Source: Pseudomonas sp. 30_B (lineage in GTDB: Bacteria > Pseudomonadota > Gammaproteobacteria > Pseudomonadales > Pseudomonadaceae). From it: a stretch of 64,000 bases of DNA. Position numbers and translations under genes: made by a program. Positions 1-7,877 of this stretch are shown here, piece after piece (position 1 is the stretch's first letter; each line of letters begins with the position of its first letter). The stretch spans positions 1-64,000 of the forward strand of contig NZ_JAFGYY010000023.1 in the NCBI RefSeq assembly GCF_017491605.1. The letters are read 5' to 3'. Below the pieces are notes generated by a model. It did no database searches, was not told the DNA's origin, and saw only the letters and a list, made by a program, of their open reading frames with translations.

Positions 1-75
1 CAAAAGGGACTCGCCCGAGGGGGCGAAACGAAATCTCTCAGCACACGCCGAAGCGGCGCTGGAACACCCATACCC
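1..75 (+). repeat. Left-truncated copy of the long structured repeat (copy C)
   Basis: The first 75 bases match the 3' part of the long element seen complete at 49281-49701. They contain the end of one hairpin (CAAAAGGGA), the hairpin CGCCCGAGGGGGCG and the hairpin CGCCGAAGCGGCG, followed by ACACCCA. The rest of the copy lies outside the window. Confidence 0.8.
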
Positions 76-80
76 CACAA

Positions 81-115
81 CGGCGGATAACGCCTTAGGC
101 GTTATCCGCCCTACG
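81..115. repeat. Palindromic GGCGGATAACG repeat
   Basis: A near-perfect inverted repeat, GGCGGATAACGCC with its complement, ends in CTACG. A relative with the same GTAGGGCGGATAACG theme lies at 43364-43441. It resembles short palindromic intergenic repeats of Pseudomonas. Confidence 0.7.
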
Positions 116-128
116 AAAGGCGAGAGCA

Positions 129-151
129 TCGCGGACAGAGTCCGCTCCTAC
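129..151 (-). repeat. REP element, GTAGGAGCGGACTCTGTCCGC type
   Basis: A single REP-like palindrome reads GTAGGAGCGGACTCTGTCCGC on the minus strand. It lies just downstream of cheR and may act as a transcript-end structure. Confidence 0.75.
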
Positions 152-192
152 GCAAGCTCATTGCCCGCCTCGCGCCGGCAGACCCAAGCCAA

Positions 193-1014
193 TCACTTGG
201 CCTTGTAGATGATCCCCGGACTGCACTGAACCATCTGGTAATGCTCCGGCAACGCATTGAGCGCCTCGGAGGCGCCGAGGAACAGGTACCCACCCGGCTT
301 CAGCGTGGCATGGATGCGCAGCAGGATGTCGCGCTTCACCTCGGCGGAGAAATAGATGAGCACGTTGCGGCAGAACACCATGTCGAACTTGCCCAGGGTG
401 GCGTAGCTGTCCAGCAGGTTCAGCGCGCGGAACTCCACGCGGCTCTTCACCGCCGGCTTGACCGTCCAGCGCCCCGGCGTCTTCTGGACGAAGTAGCGGG
501 CCAGGCGCTCCTGGGACAGCCCCCGGCCAATGGCCAGGCTGTCGTACTCGCCCGCCTTGCACGCGGTGAGCATGGAGCCGGAGAGGTCGGTGGCGACGAT
601 CTGCACGCCCGCCTTGAGCTGGCCGAGGTTGGTGCGCTCGAACTCGTCGATGGACATCGACAGCGAGTAAGGCTCCTGCCCCGAGGAGCAGGCCGCCGAC
701 CAGATGCGCAGGCGCTGCCCCGGCGACGCCTTGATCATCTCCGGCAGCACGCGGTTCTTCAGCACCTCGAAGGGATAGGTATCGCGAAACCACAAGGTCT
801 CGTTGGTGGTCATCGCATCCACCACCTGCTCCCGCAGCTGGCTGCGCATCTGGACTTTCTGCACCAGCTCGCCGAGGGACTTGATGCCCTGCTGCTCCAT
901 CAACTTGTTCAAGCGGCTGGAGACCAGATACTGCTTGTTGGCGCCCAGGAGGATGCCGCAGGTCTTCTCCAGGAAATCCCGGAACAGCTCGAATTCAGCA
1001 TTGGTGGATGTCAC
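193..1014 (-). CDS. cheR: Chemotaxis protein methyltransferase CheR
   Basis: A 273-residue CheR that transfers methyl groups from S-adenosylmethionine to glutamates of chemoreceptors in the cytoplasm. The N-terminal helical CheR domain (about residues 1-75) includes the TNETLWFRD segment. The C-terminal SAM-binding domain shows WSAACSSGQEPYS and, near residue 210, FDMVFCRNVLIYF. The start is GTG at 1014, preceded by AGAGGT about six bases upstream. It follows cheV on the same strand, separated by 128 bp that contain a perfect 13-bp hairpin. The cheV-cheR pair divergent from flgA is the arrangement of P. aeruginosa. Length is normal for the family. Confidence 0.95.
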   Translation of the reverse strand: MTSTNAEFELFRDFLEKTCGILLGANKQYLVSSRLNKLMEQQGIKSLGELVQKVQMRSQLREQVVDAMTTNETLWFRDTYPFEVLKNRVLPEMIKASPGQRLRIWSAACSSGQEPYSLSMSIDEFERTNLGQLKAGVQIVATDLSGSMLTACKAGEYDSLAIGRGLSQERLARYFVQKTPGRWTVKPAVKSRVEFRALNLLDSYATLGKFDMVFCRNVLIYFSAEVKRDILLRIHATLKPGGYLFLGASEALNALPEHYQMVQCSPGIIYKAK

Positions 1015-1035
1015 AGATAGACCTCTTTACTCGTG

Positions 1036-1066
1036 GACGGTTGCCGCCTCCGTGGCGGCAACCGTC
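1036..1066 (-). terminator. Perfect 13-bp hairpin between cheV and cheR
   Basis: GACGGTTGCCGCC and its exact complement flank a five-base loop. There is no T tract on the minus strand, so it is more likely a transcript stabiliser or attenuator between cheV and cheR than a full terminator. Confidence 0.55.
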
Positions 1067-1142
1067 TGACCGGTGTTCCAAAAACCATAGTCGAAGACCA
1101 GGGTCCGGGGCGGCACCGGCGCCGCCCGTTTTTCCCGCGGCG

Positions 1143-2081
1143 TCAGACCGCCGTGCCGTCCACTGCCTTGATCCGCTCCGCCACGCGGGCGGCCAGGTCA
1201 TCGGGACGGAACTTGGCGAGGAAGTCGTCGGCGCCGACCTTCTTCACCATGGCCTGGTTGAACACCCCGGACAGCGAAGTATGCAGGAGAATGTGCAGGT
1301 CCTGCATGCGCGGGTCGTGACGGATTTCTGCCGTGAGCGTGTAGCCGTCCATTTCCGGCATCTCGATATCCGAGATGACCATCAGCAGATCGCTGCCCGG
1401 ATGCCCGCCCGCCTCCACCATCTGCCGCAGGTAGTCCAGCGCCTGGCGGCCATCGTTGAGCGCCAGCACTTCCACGCCGACGGTTTCCAGGCAACGCACC
1501 AGTTGCTTGCGCGCCACCGAGGAATCGTCCACCACCAGCACGCGCTTGCTCACCGCGCGGGCCTGGGTGTCGGCATCCAGCACGCCTTCTGAGATGTCTT
1601 CCGAAGTCGGCGCCACCTCGGCGAGGATCTTCTCCACGTCGATGATTTCCACCAGTTGGTTGTCGACCCGCGTGACCGCCGTCAGATAGTGGTCGCGGCC
1701 GGTACCCTTGGGTGGCGGATGGATCGACTCCCAGTTCATGTTGACGATGCGCTCCACCGAATGCACCAGGAAGCCCTGCACCTTGGTGTTGTACTCGGTA
1801 ATGATCACGAAGCTGTTGCCGATGTCCCGCAGGGCATGACGCCCCGTGGCCAGCGCCAGATCGAGGATCGGGATGGTGCCGCCACGGATGTTCGCCACCC
1901 CGCGCACCACCTGGCTGGATTTGGGCATCACGGTCAGGCGCGGGCACTGCAGTACCTCTTTCACCTTGAACACGTTGATCCCGTACAACTGGCTGCCGTT
2001 CAGCCGGAACAGCAGCAGCTCGAGACGATTCTGGCCGACCAGCTGCGTACGCTGGTTGACTGAATCCATGACTCCGGCCAT
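1143..2081 (-). CDS. cheV: Chemotaxis coupling protein CheV (CheW-receiver fusion)
   Basis: A 312-residue CheV. The CheW-like coupling domain covers roughly the first 160 residues (RLNGSQLYGINVFKVKEVL). A C-terminal receiver domain follows, with VLVVDDSSVARK, the likely phospho-acceptor aspartate in VISDIEMPEMDGY, and a conserved lysine near FLAKF. It links receptors to the CheA kinase and may adapt signalling when phosphorylated. I place the start at the ATG at 2081 (MAGVMDSVNQ), because AGGGGAGG lies about six bases upstream; a longer in-frame reading begins at 2132 but lacks this support. It is transcribed away from flgA across a short divergent region. Confidence 0.95.
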   Translation of the reverse strand: MAGVMDSVNQRTQLVGQNRLELLLFRLNGSQLYGINVFKVKEVLQCPRLTVMPKSSQVVRGVANIRGGTIPILDLALATGRHALRDIGNSFVIITEYNTKVQGFLVHSVERIVNMNWESIHPPPKGTGRDHYLTAVTRVDNQLVEIIDVEKILAEVAPTSEDISEGVLDADTQARAVSKRVLVVDDSSVARKQLVRCLETVGVEVLALNDGRQALDYLRQMVEAGGHPGSDLLMVISDIEMPEMDGYTLTAEIRHDPRMQDLHILLHTSLSGVFNQAMVKKVGADDFLAKFRPDDLAARVAERIKAVDGTAV

Positions 2082-2121
2082 TGAGCCTCCCCTGCACGCA
2101 ACGCCACCTGACCCGTCAGGC

Positions 2122-2136
2122 GGCACGACCATTGCT
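2122..2136 (+). promoter_or_regulatory. Candidate sigma-54 promoter for flgA
   Basis: GGCACGACCATTGCT matches the RpoN consensus with GG and GC separated by ten bases. The predicted transcription start falls almost at the chosen flgA ATG, so either the leader is extremely short or translation begins further in. Sigma-54 control fits flagellar genes of Pseudomonas. Confidence 0.5.
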
Positions 2137-2147
2137 TAACCCGTTGC

Positions 2148-2906
2148 ATGAAACAGGCAACGACATTTTTCCGACAGCTCCGAAGCGCGCGCGACCTGAT
2201 GGCCGCCGTGCTCGGGGTGTGCGCTGCGCTCGCCGCCGGCCCCACGAGAGCCGAGGGCTTTACCGCGCCTGAAATCCTTATCGGCTCCACCCAGGGCTTT
2301 CTTGAGTTCAAAGTCGAAGATTATCTGCAGACCAGCGGAATTGAAGCACGCTACGAAATCGAAGTGGCGCGCATCGATCCCCGCCTGCGCCTGGTGCAGT
2401 GCGACAAGGGCTTGACGCAGGCCCTGGAAAGCCCGGCGCAGCCGGTCGGGCGCGTCACCGTGCGGGTGCGCTGCGACGGCAGTTCGCCCTGGACGGTGTT
2501 CGTACCGGCCACGGTGAAGCTGTTCCGCCAGGTGGTCGTCACCACCCTGCCACTCAAGCGCGACCATGTCATCGACGCCGCCGACATCTCGGTGGTGGAA
2601 CGCGACGTCGGCCCACTGAAACAGGGCTACCTGACCGACCCGCAACAGGTGATCGGCCTCAAGCTCAAGCGCGCCACGGTGAACGATCAGGTGCTCGCGC
2701 CGGTCTTCCTCGAACAGGCCGAAGCGATCCGCAAGGGCGACCAGGTGGTGATCCGCGCGCGCACCAGCGCCGTCAACGTGGTGATGCCTGGCGAGGCGCT
2801 CTCCGACGGCGTCCCCGGACAGCAGATCCGCGTGCGCAACCTGCGCTCGCAGCGTATCGTCAAGGCGCGCGTGGTGGAGCCCGGAACCGTCGAAGTCAGC
2901 CTGTAG
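2148..2906 (+). CDS. flgA: Flagellar P-ring assembly chaperone FlgA
   Basis: A 252-residue exported protein needed to assemble the flagellar P ring in the periplasm. A signal peptide with basic residues (RQLRSAR) and a hydrophobic core (MAAVLGVCAALAAG) occupies about residues 1-35, with likely cleavage after TRA. The C-terminal half has a SAF-type fold (TLPLKRDHVIDAADISVVERDVG). No clear Shine-Dalgarno precedes the ATG at 2148, and the sigma-54-like site ends only 12 bases upstream. An internal ATG at 2199 is possible but would remove the basic part of the signal peptide. It is followed by the FliA promoter of flgM. Confidence 0.93.
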   Translation: MKQATTFFRQLRSARDLMAAVLGVCAALAAGPTRAEGFTAPEILIGSTQGFLEFKVEDYLQTSGIEARYEIEVARIDPRLRLVQCDKGLTQALESPAQPVGRVTVRVRCDGSSPWTVFVPATVKLFRQVVVTTLPLKRDHVIDAADISVVERDVGPLKQGYLTDPQQVIGLKLKRATVNDQVLAPVFLEQAEAIRKGDQVVIRARTSAVNVVMPGEALSDGVPGQQIRVRNLRSQRIVKARVVEPGTVEVSL

Positions 2907-2973
2907 TAAGCCGAGTCTGGCATGATGGGCGCAGCCTTCACTAAACTGTGCTCGGGTGCGCAAAAAATCGGCC

Positions 2974-3000
2974 TAAAGTTTTCCGCCAGCCGGCCGAAAA
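2974..3000 (+). promoter_or_regulatory. FliA (sigma-28) promoter of flgMN
   Basis: TAAAGTTT-N11-GCCGAAAA matches the Pseudomonas FliA consensus TAAAGTTT-N11-GCCGATAA with one change. It lies 38 bp before the flgM ATG, as expected for a late flagellar promoter that makes anti-sigma factor. Confidence 0.85.
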
Positions 3001-3038
3001 GCTTGGCAAGCGTCCAAATACCTCCAGAGGTTTTCAAC

Positions 3039-3353
3039 ATGGTTATCGACTTCAACCGGCTGAATCCAGCCTCTACGCCAGCGACCACTGGCCGTAGCGG
3101 AGCTGCGCAGAACGGTCGCAGCGAAGCCCCGGCCGAGTCTGCCACCACCAGCGCCCCGACCCGGAGCGGCGAATCGGTGCAACTCAGCGATACCGCCCAG
3201 CAGTTGCAGAAAGTCAGCGATCAGCTGAAGGATCAGCCCGTGGTCGACAAGGAAAAAGTGGCCCGCCTCAAGCAGGCGATCGCCGATGGCAGCTACCAGG
3301 TCGACAGTCAGAAAGTCGCCAGCAAGCTGCTCGATTTCGAATCCCAGCGCTGA
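3039..3353 (+). CDS. flgM: Anti-sigma-28 factor FlgM
   Basis: A 104-residue FlgM that binds and inhibits the flagellar sigma factor FliA until it is exported through the finished hook-basal body. The N-terminal half is rich in Ala, Ser and Thr and looks disordered. The C-terminal half holds the sigma-binding helices (VQLSDTAQQLQKVSDQL and KVARLKQAIADGSYQVD). Start MVIDFNRLNP is at 3039; the longer in-frame extension upstream would run across the FliA promoter and is rejected. flgN follows 47 bp downstream in the same probable operon. Confidence 0.95.
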   Translation: MVIDFNRLNPASTPATTGRSGAAQNGRSEAPAESATTSAPTRSGESVQLSDTAQQLQKVSDQLKDQPVVDKEKVARLKQAIADGSYQVDSQKVASKLLDFESQR

Positions 3354-3400
3354 CCTACGCGTCGCGCCGGGGACCAGCCCGCAAAAGTGCCGAGCCCAAG

Positions 3401-3862
3401 ATGTCCGATGCCCTGCTTTTCCTGATCACCGGTGACATCGACGCAGCCCGTCAGCTGCTGCAGCTGATCGACGACGAATACCAGGCGCTGCAAGCGCGCG
3501 ATCTGGCGCAGCTGCAACAGCTGCTGGAACGCAAGGTACCCTTGATGCAGCAGCTCGAGCGCAACGGCCGCGAACGCGCCACCGCCCTGCAACAGGCCGG
3601 TGTCAGCGTTGATCGCCAGGGACTCGAGCAATTCGCCCAGCGCAGCGGCAACAGCGAGTTGCTGGCGCGTGGCGATGAGCTGGGCGCCCTGCTCGACCAG
3701 TGCCAGGACGCCAACCAGCGCAACGGCCGGATCATCCGCGCCGGCCAGGCCAGCACCGGCCGCCTGCTCGACATCCTGCGCGGGCAGGACACTCCCAATC
3801 TCTACGACCGCCGCGGCAGCTCGACCCAGAGCAGCCGGCAGCGTCCGCTCAGCCAGGCCTGA
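3401..3862 (+). CDS. flgN: Flagellar export chaperone FlgN
   Basis: A 153-residue helical protein of the FlgN family, which holds the hook-associated proteins FlgK and FlgL for export. Two long amphipathic helices rich in Gln, Leu and Arg dominate (LARDLAQLQQ-type heptads around residues 25-55 and 85-120). The tail is polar and probably unstructured. It sits directly after flgM, matching P. aeruginosa order. Family members are 140-160 residues, so the length is normal. Confidence 0.9.
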   Translation: MSDALLFLITGDIDAARQLLQLIDDEYQALQARDLAQLQQLLERKVPLMQQLERNGRERATALQQAGVSVDRQGLEQFAQRSGNSELLARGDELGALLDQCQDANQRNGRIIRAGQASTGRLLDILRGQDTPNLYDRRGSSTQSSRQRPLSQA

Positions 3863-3961
3863 GCACTGGCCTGACGGCCCGCCTTTGGGCACAATGCCAG
3901 CATCGGCATCGCCCCGTGCCAACGCCATAACAAACATAATCTAGATGGAGACTTGCGGACC

Positions 3962-4711
3962 GTGGCCAACCTGTTTGTCGAGGAGAACGGCCCTCAACCA
4001 CCGAAGATGCTCAAGGCCCCGGTGGAGATCCATGCCTGCCTGCGCACGCTCATGGACAGCCACGATCCCCTGCTGCTCACCTTCGAAGGCCGTACCCAGC
4101 GTTTCCAGAGCTTCGTTGTCGAGGTCAACCGCGAACGCAACCTGATCGCCCTGGACGAACTGATCCCCAACGACGGCGAACGCTTCCTGCAGAATGGCGA
4201 GCCGTTCCGCATCGAAGCCTTCCATGACGGCGTGCGCATCGCCTGGGAATCCACCCAGAACGCCTATTTCGCCGAGATCGACGGCGCCCGTTGCTACTGG
4301 CTGCCAGTACCGGCCGAGGTGCTCTATCACCAGCGCCGCAACGCCTTCCGCGCCAGCGTCAGCCAGAGCCAGCCGGTAACGGTGGAAATCGCCGGCGACA
4401 AGCTCAAGGTCCCGCTCAAGGGCAGCCTGATCGACATTTCCGCCACGGGCTGCAAGGTGCGCCTGGAAGGCGACGTCAGCAGCCGCCTGCAACCGGGCCA
4501 GGTCTACGAGCGCTTCACCGCCCGCCTGCCCATCGGCGCCATCACCCTGGAGGTGGAGCTGCGCCACGTGCACTTCGAGGAAAAGGTCGGCGTAAGCTTC
4601 GCCGGCCTGCGCTTCCAGCAGGTCAGCGGCCTGGTCCAGCGCAACATCGAGCGTTTCGTCTACCAGCTGCAGCGCGAAGCCCGGCGCTTCGAAAAAGACG
4701 AGCTGTTCTAG
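3962..4711 (+). CDS. flgZ: Flagellar brake protein FlgZ/YcgR, c-di-GMP-binding PilZ protein
   Basis: A protein of about 249 residues with an N-terminal YcgR domain and a C-terminal PilZ domain. The c-di-GMP motifs are visible: RRNAFR (RxxxR type) near the domain border and DISATG (D/NxSxxG) about 45 residues later. When bound to c-di-GMP such proteins act on the flagellar motor and lower swimming or swarming. No ATG fits the reading frame. I choose GTG at 3962, ten bases after GGAGA; a TTG at 3953 lies only two bases after that site and is less likely. The location after flgMN matches the P. aeruginosa flgZ gene. Confidence 0.92.
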   Translation: MANLFVEENGPQPPKMLKAPVEIHACLRTLMDSHDPLLLTFEGRTQRFQSFVVEVNRERNLIALDELIPNDGERFLQNGEPFRIEAFHDGVRIAWESTQNAYFAEIDGARCYWLPVPAEVLYHQRRNAFRASVSQSQPVTVEIAGDKLKVPLKGSLIDISATGCKVRLEGDVSSRLQPGQVYERFTARLPIGAITLEVELRHVHFEEKVGVSFAGLRFQQVSGLVQRNIERFVYQLQREARRFEKDELF

Positions 4712-4761
4712 CCCGCCACGAGAGTCGGGCGGCAACGCTTTGCCGCCCTCACCCACGGCCC

Positions 4762-6096
4762 TTATGCGGGCCGGCTTTCCTCTTCCGCTTCCGGCGCCGA
4801 CACCTTGCTGTCGGTGCCTTTCATCTGTTCGGCCACCGCCCGGTCATCGACCCGCGGGTCGAGCGCCGCCGAGAGCGGCGACGAGACCATGCTGTCCGGC
4901 GTGGCCACGTGCTTGACCGGCGCCTCGTCGACCCGGTGCATGCCGCTGACCTTCTCCGGCTGCACGCGCCAGATCAGGATCAGCGAGCAGGCGCAGACGA
5001 AGGCGTAGAGCATGTTCGGACCGAACAACTTCATCAGCGCGCCGGCCGCCAGCGGCCCGATGCAGGCGCCAACGCCGAAGGTCACCAGCAGCATCGCCGT
5101 CAGCGACACGCGGCGGTCGCCTTCGACGTGGTCGTTGGAAAACGCCACCGCCAACGGATAGAGGGTGAACTGCACCAGGCAGACCAGGAAACCCGCCGGC
5201 AACAGCAATACCAGCGGCAGCGACATATCCGGCAACGGCAGCATCGGCAGCAGCGCCAGCGGCAGTGCGAAGAGCAGCAGCAGGATCGCCGCGTTGCGGA
5301 TCAGCACGGCGCGGTCGTAGCGGTCCGAGAGCCAGCCCAGCGGCCATTGCACCAGCAGGCCGGCGAAGATGCAGCCGCCCATGAACAGACCGATCTGCTC
5401 GGTGGTGAGCCCTTGCTGCGAGGCGTAGAGCGGCGCCAGGCCGTAGAAGGCGCCGATCACCAGGCCCGACACCAGCACCGTGGTCAGCGACTGCGGCACC
5501 CGCTTGAGGAAGAAGCGCGGCTCCAGCGGCGCCGGACGCAGCGGCGCGGGGTGGACCTTATGGGTGATCGCCACCGGAATCAGCGACAGGGCGAAGCACA
5601 GCGCGATCATCATCGGCAGCTCCGGCCCCAGCCCCGGATGCACGACCAGCACCAGTTGGCCAAGCACCAGGCCGAGGTAGGACGACACCATGTAGCCGGC
5701 GAATACCAGGCCGCGCTGGCGCGCCTCGGCCTGCTCGTTGAGCCAGCTCTCGATGACCATGTACTGGCACATCATGCCCAGGCCGATGGCCGTTCGCAGC
5801 ACCAGCCAGAAGCCCAGCCAGGGCAACAGGCCGATCCCCAGCACCGCCGCCGTCACCAGGCCGCCGCAGGCGACATAGGCGCGGATGTGGCCGACGCGGG
5901 CGATCAGCCGGTGGCCGATCTTGCCGCCCAGCACGAGACCGAGGTAGTAGGCCGCCATCATGGCGCCGATCCACAGTCCATCGACCTTCTCCGCGCCCAG
6001 GCGCAGAGCGAGGTAGGTACTGAGCAGACCGGAACCGGTCAGGAGCATGACAGCGGCGAAGTACAGAGCGCGAAAAGCGGTGACGATCCGGAGCAT
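4762..6096 (-). CDS. MFS transporter, YcaD-like
   Basis: A 444-residue inner-membrane carrier with about 12 membrane segments, beginning MLRIVTAFRALYFAAVML. The MFS loop after the second segment reads GGKIGHRLIARVG. A hydrophilic acidic tail of some 50 residues ends the protein (EEESRPA). The start at 6096 has AGGAGG five bases upstream; longer readings to 6321 run through GC-rich non-coding sequence. The substrate is unknown. Similar genes lie near flgZ in P. aeruginosa. Confidence 0.85.
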   Translation of the reverse strand: MLRIVTAFRALYFAAVMLLTGSGLLSTYLALRLGAEKVDGLWIGAMMAAYYLGLVLGGKIGHRLIARVGHIRAYVACGGLVTAAVLGIGLLPWLGFWLVLRTAIGLGMMCQYMVIESWLNEQAEARQRGLVFAGYMVSSYLGLVLGQLVLVVHPGLGPELPMMIALCFALSLIPVAITHKVHPAPLRPAPLEPRFFLKRVPQSLTTVLVSGLVIGAFYGLAPLYASQQGLTTEQIGLFMGGCIFAGLLVQWPLGWLSDRYDRAVLIRNAAILLLLFALPLALLPMLPLPDMSLPLVLLLPAGFLVCLVQFTLYPLAVAFSNDHVEGDRRVSLTAMLLVTFGVGACIGPLAAGALMKLFGPNMLYAFVCACSLILIWRVQPEKVSGMHRVDEAPVKHVATPDSMVSSPLSAALDPRVDDRAVAEQMKGTDSKVSAPEAEEESRPA

Positions 6097-6354
6097 CGGA
6101 CCTCCTGGCCCAGAACAACCCCGGGACGGTCCCCGGGCGACGGAAAGCGGGACTTGCGGTGACACCTTAGAGCTTGCCAGACGGCGCGTCGAGAGGGCTG
6201 CCGGGCCTGGAACAGAGCGGGTCGCGGAGTGCGCTGCCGGGCATCCTGAAGGATGACGACGGGATGAACGAGGATGGGTTGGAGAACGCTGGAAATGGCT
6301 GCCGATCGCAGCTGCGCCCATACCGGCGCGCAGCTCTGTCGGCGTGCCCGCGCG

Positions 6355-7695
6355 TCAGGCCTGGGCGGCCAGCACGCGGCGCTCCCACGGGGTGATTTCG
6401 TCGAAGAAACTGGTCAGCTCCATCGACTTGGTCGCCGTGTAGCCATCGATGAACTCGTTGCCGAACACCTCGCGCGCCAGCTGGCTGCGCTTGAGGCGTT
6501 GCAGCGCGTCATACATCGTGCATGGCAGCAGCAGGGCTTCGGGCACCTCGAACTCGCCCTGGATCGCCTCGGTCGGCTCCAGCGCATGCTCGATGCCATG
6601 CAGGCCGGCGGCGAGGCTGGCGGCAATCGCCAGGTAGGGGTTGGCGTCGGCGCCCGGCAGGCGATTCTCCACCCGACGAGCCACCGGCGCACTGGCCGGA
6701 ATGCGCAGGCCGGCGGCGCGGTTGTCATGGGACCAGCAGGCGTTGTTCGGCGAAGCGTAGGGGTGGCACAGGCGCTGGAAGGAGTTCACGTTCGGCGCGA
6801 ACAGCAGGGTGAAGTCCGCCAGGCACGCCTGCTGGCCGCCGATGAAGTGACGGAAGGCCGGCGTGGCCTCGCCGTTGGCGTCGGTGAAGATGTTGCGGCC
6901 CTCGCCGTCGACGATGCTCTGGTGGATGTGCATCGAACTGCCCGGCGTCTTCGCCAGCGGCTTGGCCATGCACACCACGCTCAGCCCGTGCTTGAGCGCG
7001 ACTTCCTTGAGCAGGTGCTTGAACAGGAAGGTCTGGTCGGCCAGCAGCACCGGGTCGCCATGCAGGAAGTTGATCTCGAACTGGCTGGTGCCCATCTCGT
7101 GCATGAAGGTGTCGCGCTCCAGCCCCACTGCCGCCATGCAGCGGTAGACATCCTGGAAGAACGGACGCAGTCCGTTGTTGGAGGACACGCTGAAGGCCGA
7201 GTGGCCGATCTCGCGGCGACCGTCCGGACCGAGCGGCGCCTGGAAAGGCTCGTTGGCGTCAGGATTGGGCGCGAAGACGAAGAATTCCAGCTCGGTGGCC
7301 ACCACCGGGCTCCAGCCGCGCTCGGCGTAACGCGCCAGCACACGCTTGAGCAAGCCACGGGTAGACAAGCCGGAGGGTTGGCCATCGAGCTCGACCGCGT
7401 CGCAGATGGCGAAGGCGCGGGGTTCGTCGCTCCAGGGCAGTCGATGAATCTGGGTCGGTTCGGCGACCAGGGCGAGGTCGCCGTCGTCGCTGCCATAGAA
7501 CCGCGCGGGCGGGTAACCACCCATGATGCACTGCAACAGGACGCCGCGCGCCAGCTGCAGGCGGCGGCCGGTGAGGAAGCCTTCCCCGGTCATCACCTTG
7601 CCACGCGGCACCCCGTTGAGGTCGGGGGTGACGCACTCGATCTCTTCCACTCCAGCCAAGCGTTCGGCGAGCGGGATTGCTGGATCGCTACTCAT
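6355..7695 (-). CDS. Glutamine synthetase family protein, probable gamma-glutamylpolyamine synthetase
   Basis: A 446-residue member of the GlnA family related to PuuA/PauA enzymes, which ligate glutamate to putrescine or other polyamines in their catabolism. The catalytic domain shows ATELEFFVF (metal-binding glutamates), HEMGTSQFEINF, the nucleotide-binding stretch SSMHIHQS and the NRxPG-like ENRLPGADANPYLA. The C-terminus lacks the adenylylated tyrosine region of true nitrogen-assimilating GlnA. Start ATG at 7695. It stands alone between the MFS gene and a REP pair. Exact substrate cannot be told from sequence. Confidence 0.85.
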   Translation of the reverse strand: MSSDPAIPLAERLAGVEEIECVTPDLNGVPRGKVMTGEGFLTGRRLQLARGVLLQCIMGGYPPARFYGSDDGDLALVAEPTQIHRLPWSDEPRAFAICDAVELDGQPSGLSTRGLLKRVLARYAERGWSPVVATELEFFVFAPNPDANEPFQAPLGPDGRREIGHSAFSVSSNNGLRPFFQDVYRCMAAVGLERDTFMHEMGTSQFEINFLHGDPVLLADQTFLFKHLLKEVALKHGLSVVCMAKPLAKTPGSSMHIHQSIVDGEGRNIFTDANGEATPAFRHFIGGQQACLADFTLLFAPNVNSFQRLCHPYASPNNACWSHDNRAAGLRIPASAPVARRVENRLPGADANPYLAIAASLAAGLHGIEHALEPTEAIQGEFEVPEALLLPCTMYDALQRLKRSQLAREVFGNEFIDGYTATKSMELTSFFDEITPWERRVLAAQA

Positions 7696-7820
7696 GACTT
7701 CTTATCCTTGTTCTTCTTGTCCCTGTTACAGGACGCCGCGCGATGCGCGCGACCCCGTACAAAATACGCACCGCTCGTTCGATATTTCAAGCAGACCCAG
7801 CGGGAAATACGGAATTCCCC

Positions 7821-7869
7821 TGTAGGAGCGCGCCATGCGCGCGAATCGCGGGCATGGCCCGCTCCTACA
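7821..7869. repeat. REP pair (GTAGGAGCGCGCCATGCGCGC variant)
   Basis: Two inverted REP-like units, TGTAGGAGCGCGCCATG and CATGGCCCGCTCCTACA, form a long hairpin in the gap between zntB and the polyamine synthetase gene. The stem bases differ from the other REPs here but remain self-complementary. Confidence 0.8.
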
Positions 7870-7877
7870 GGGCCAAC

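Noticed and set aside
4291..6162. A 623-codon plus-strand frame over the flgZ end and the MFS gene
   Set aside because: Gln/His/Arg-rich shadow of two real genes; no domain.
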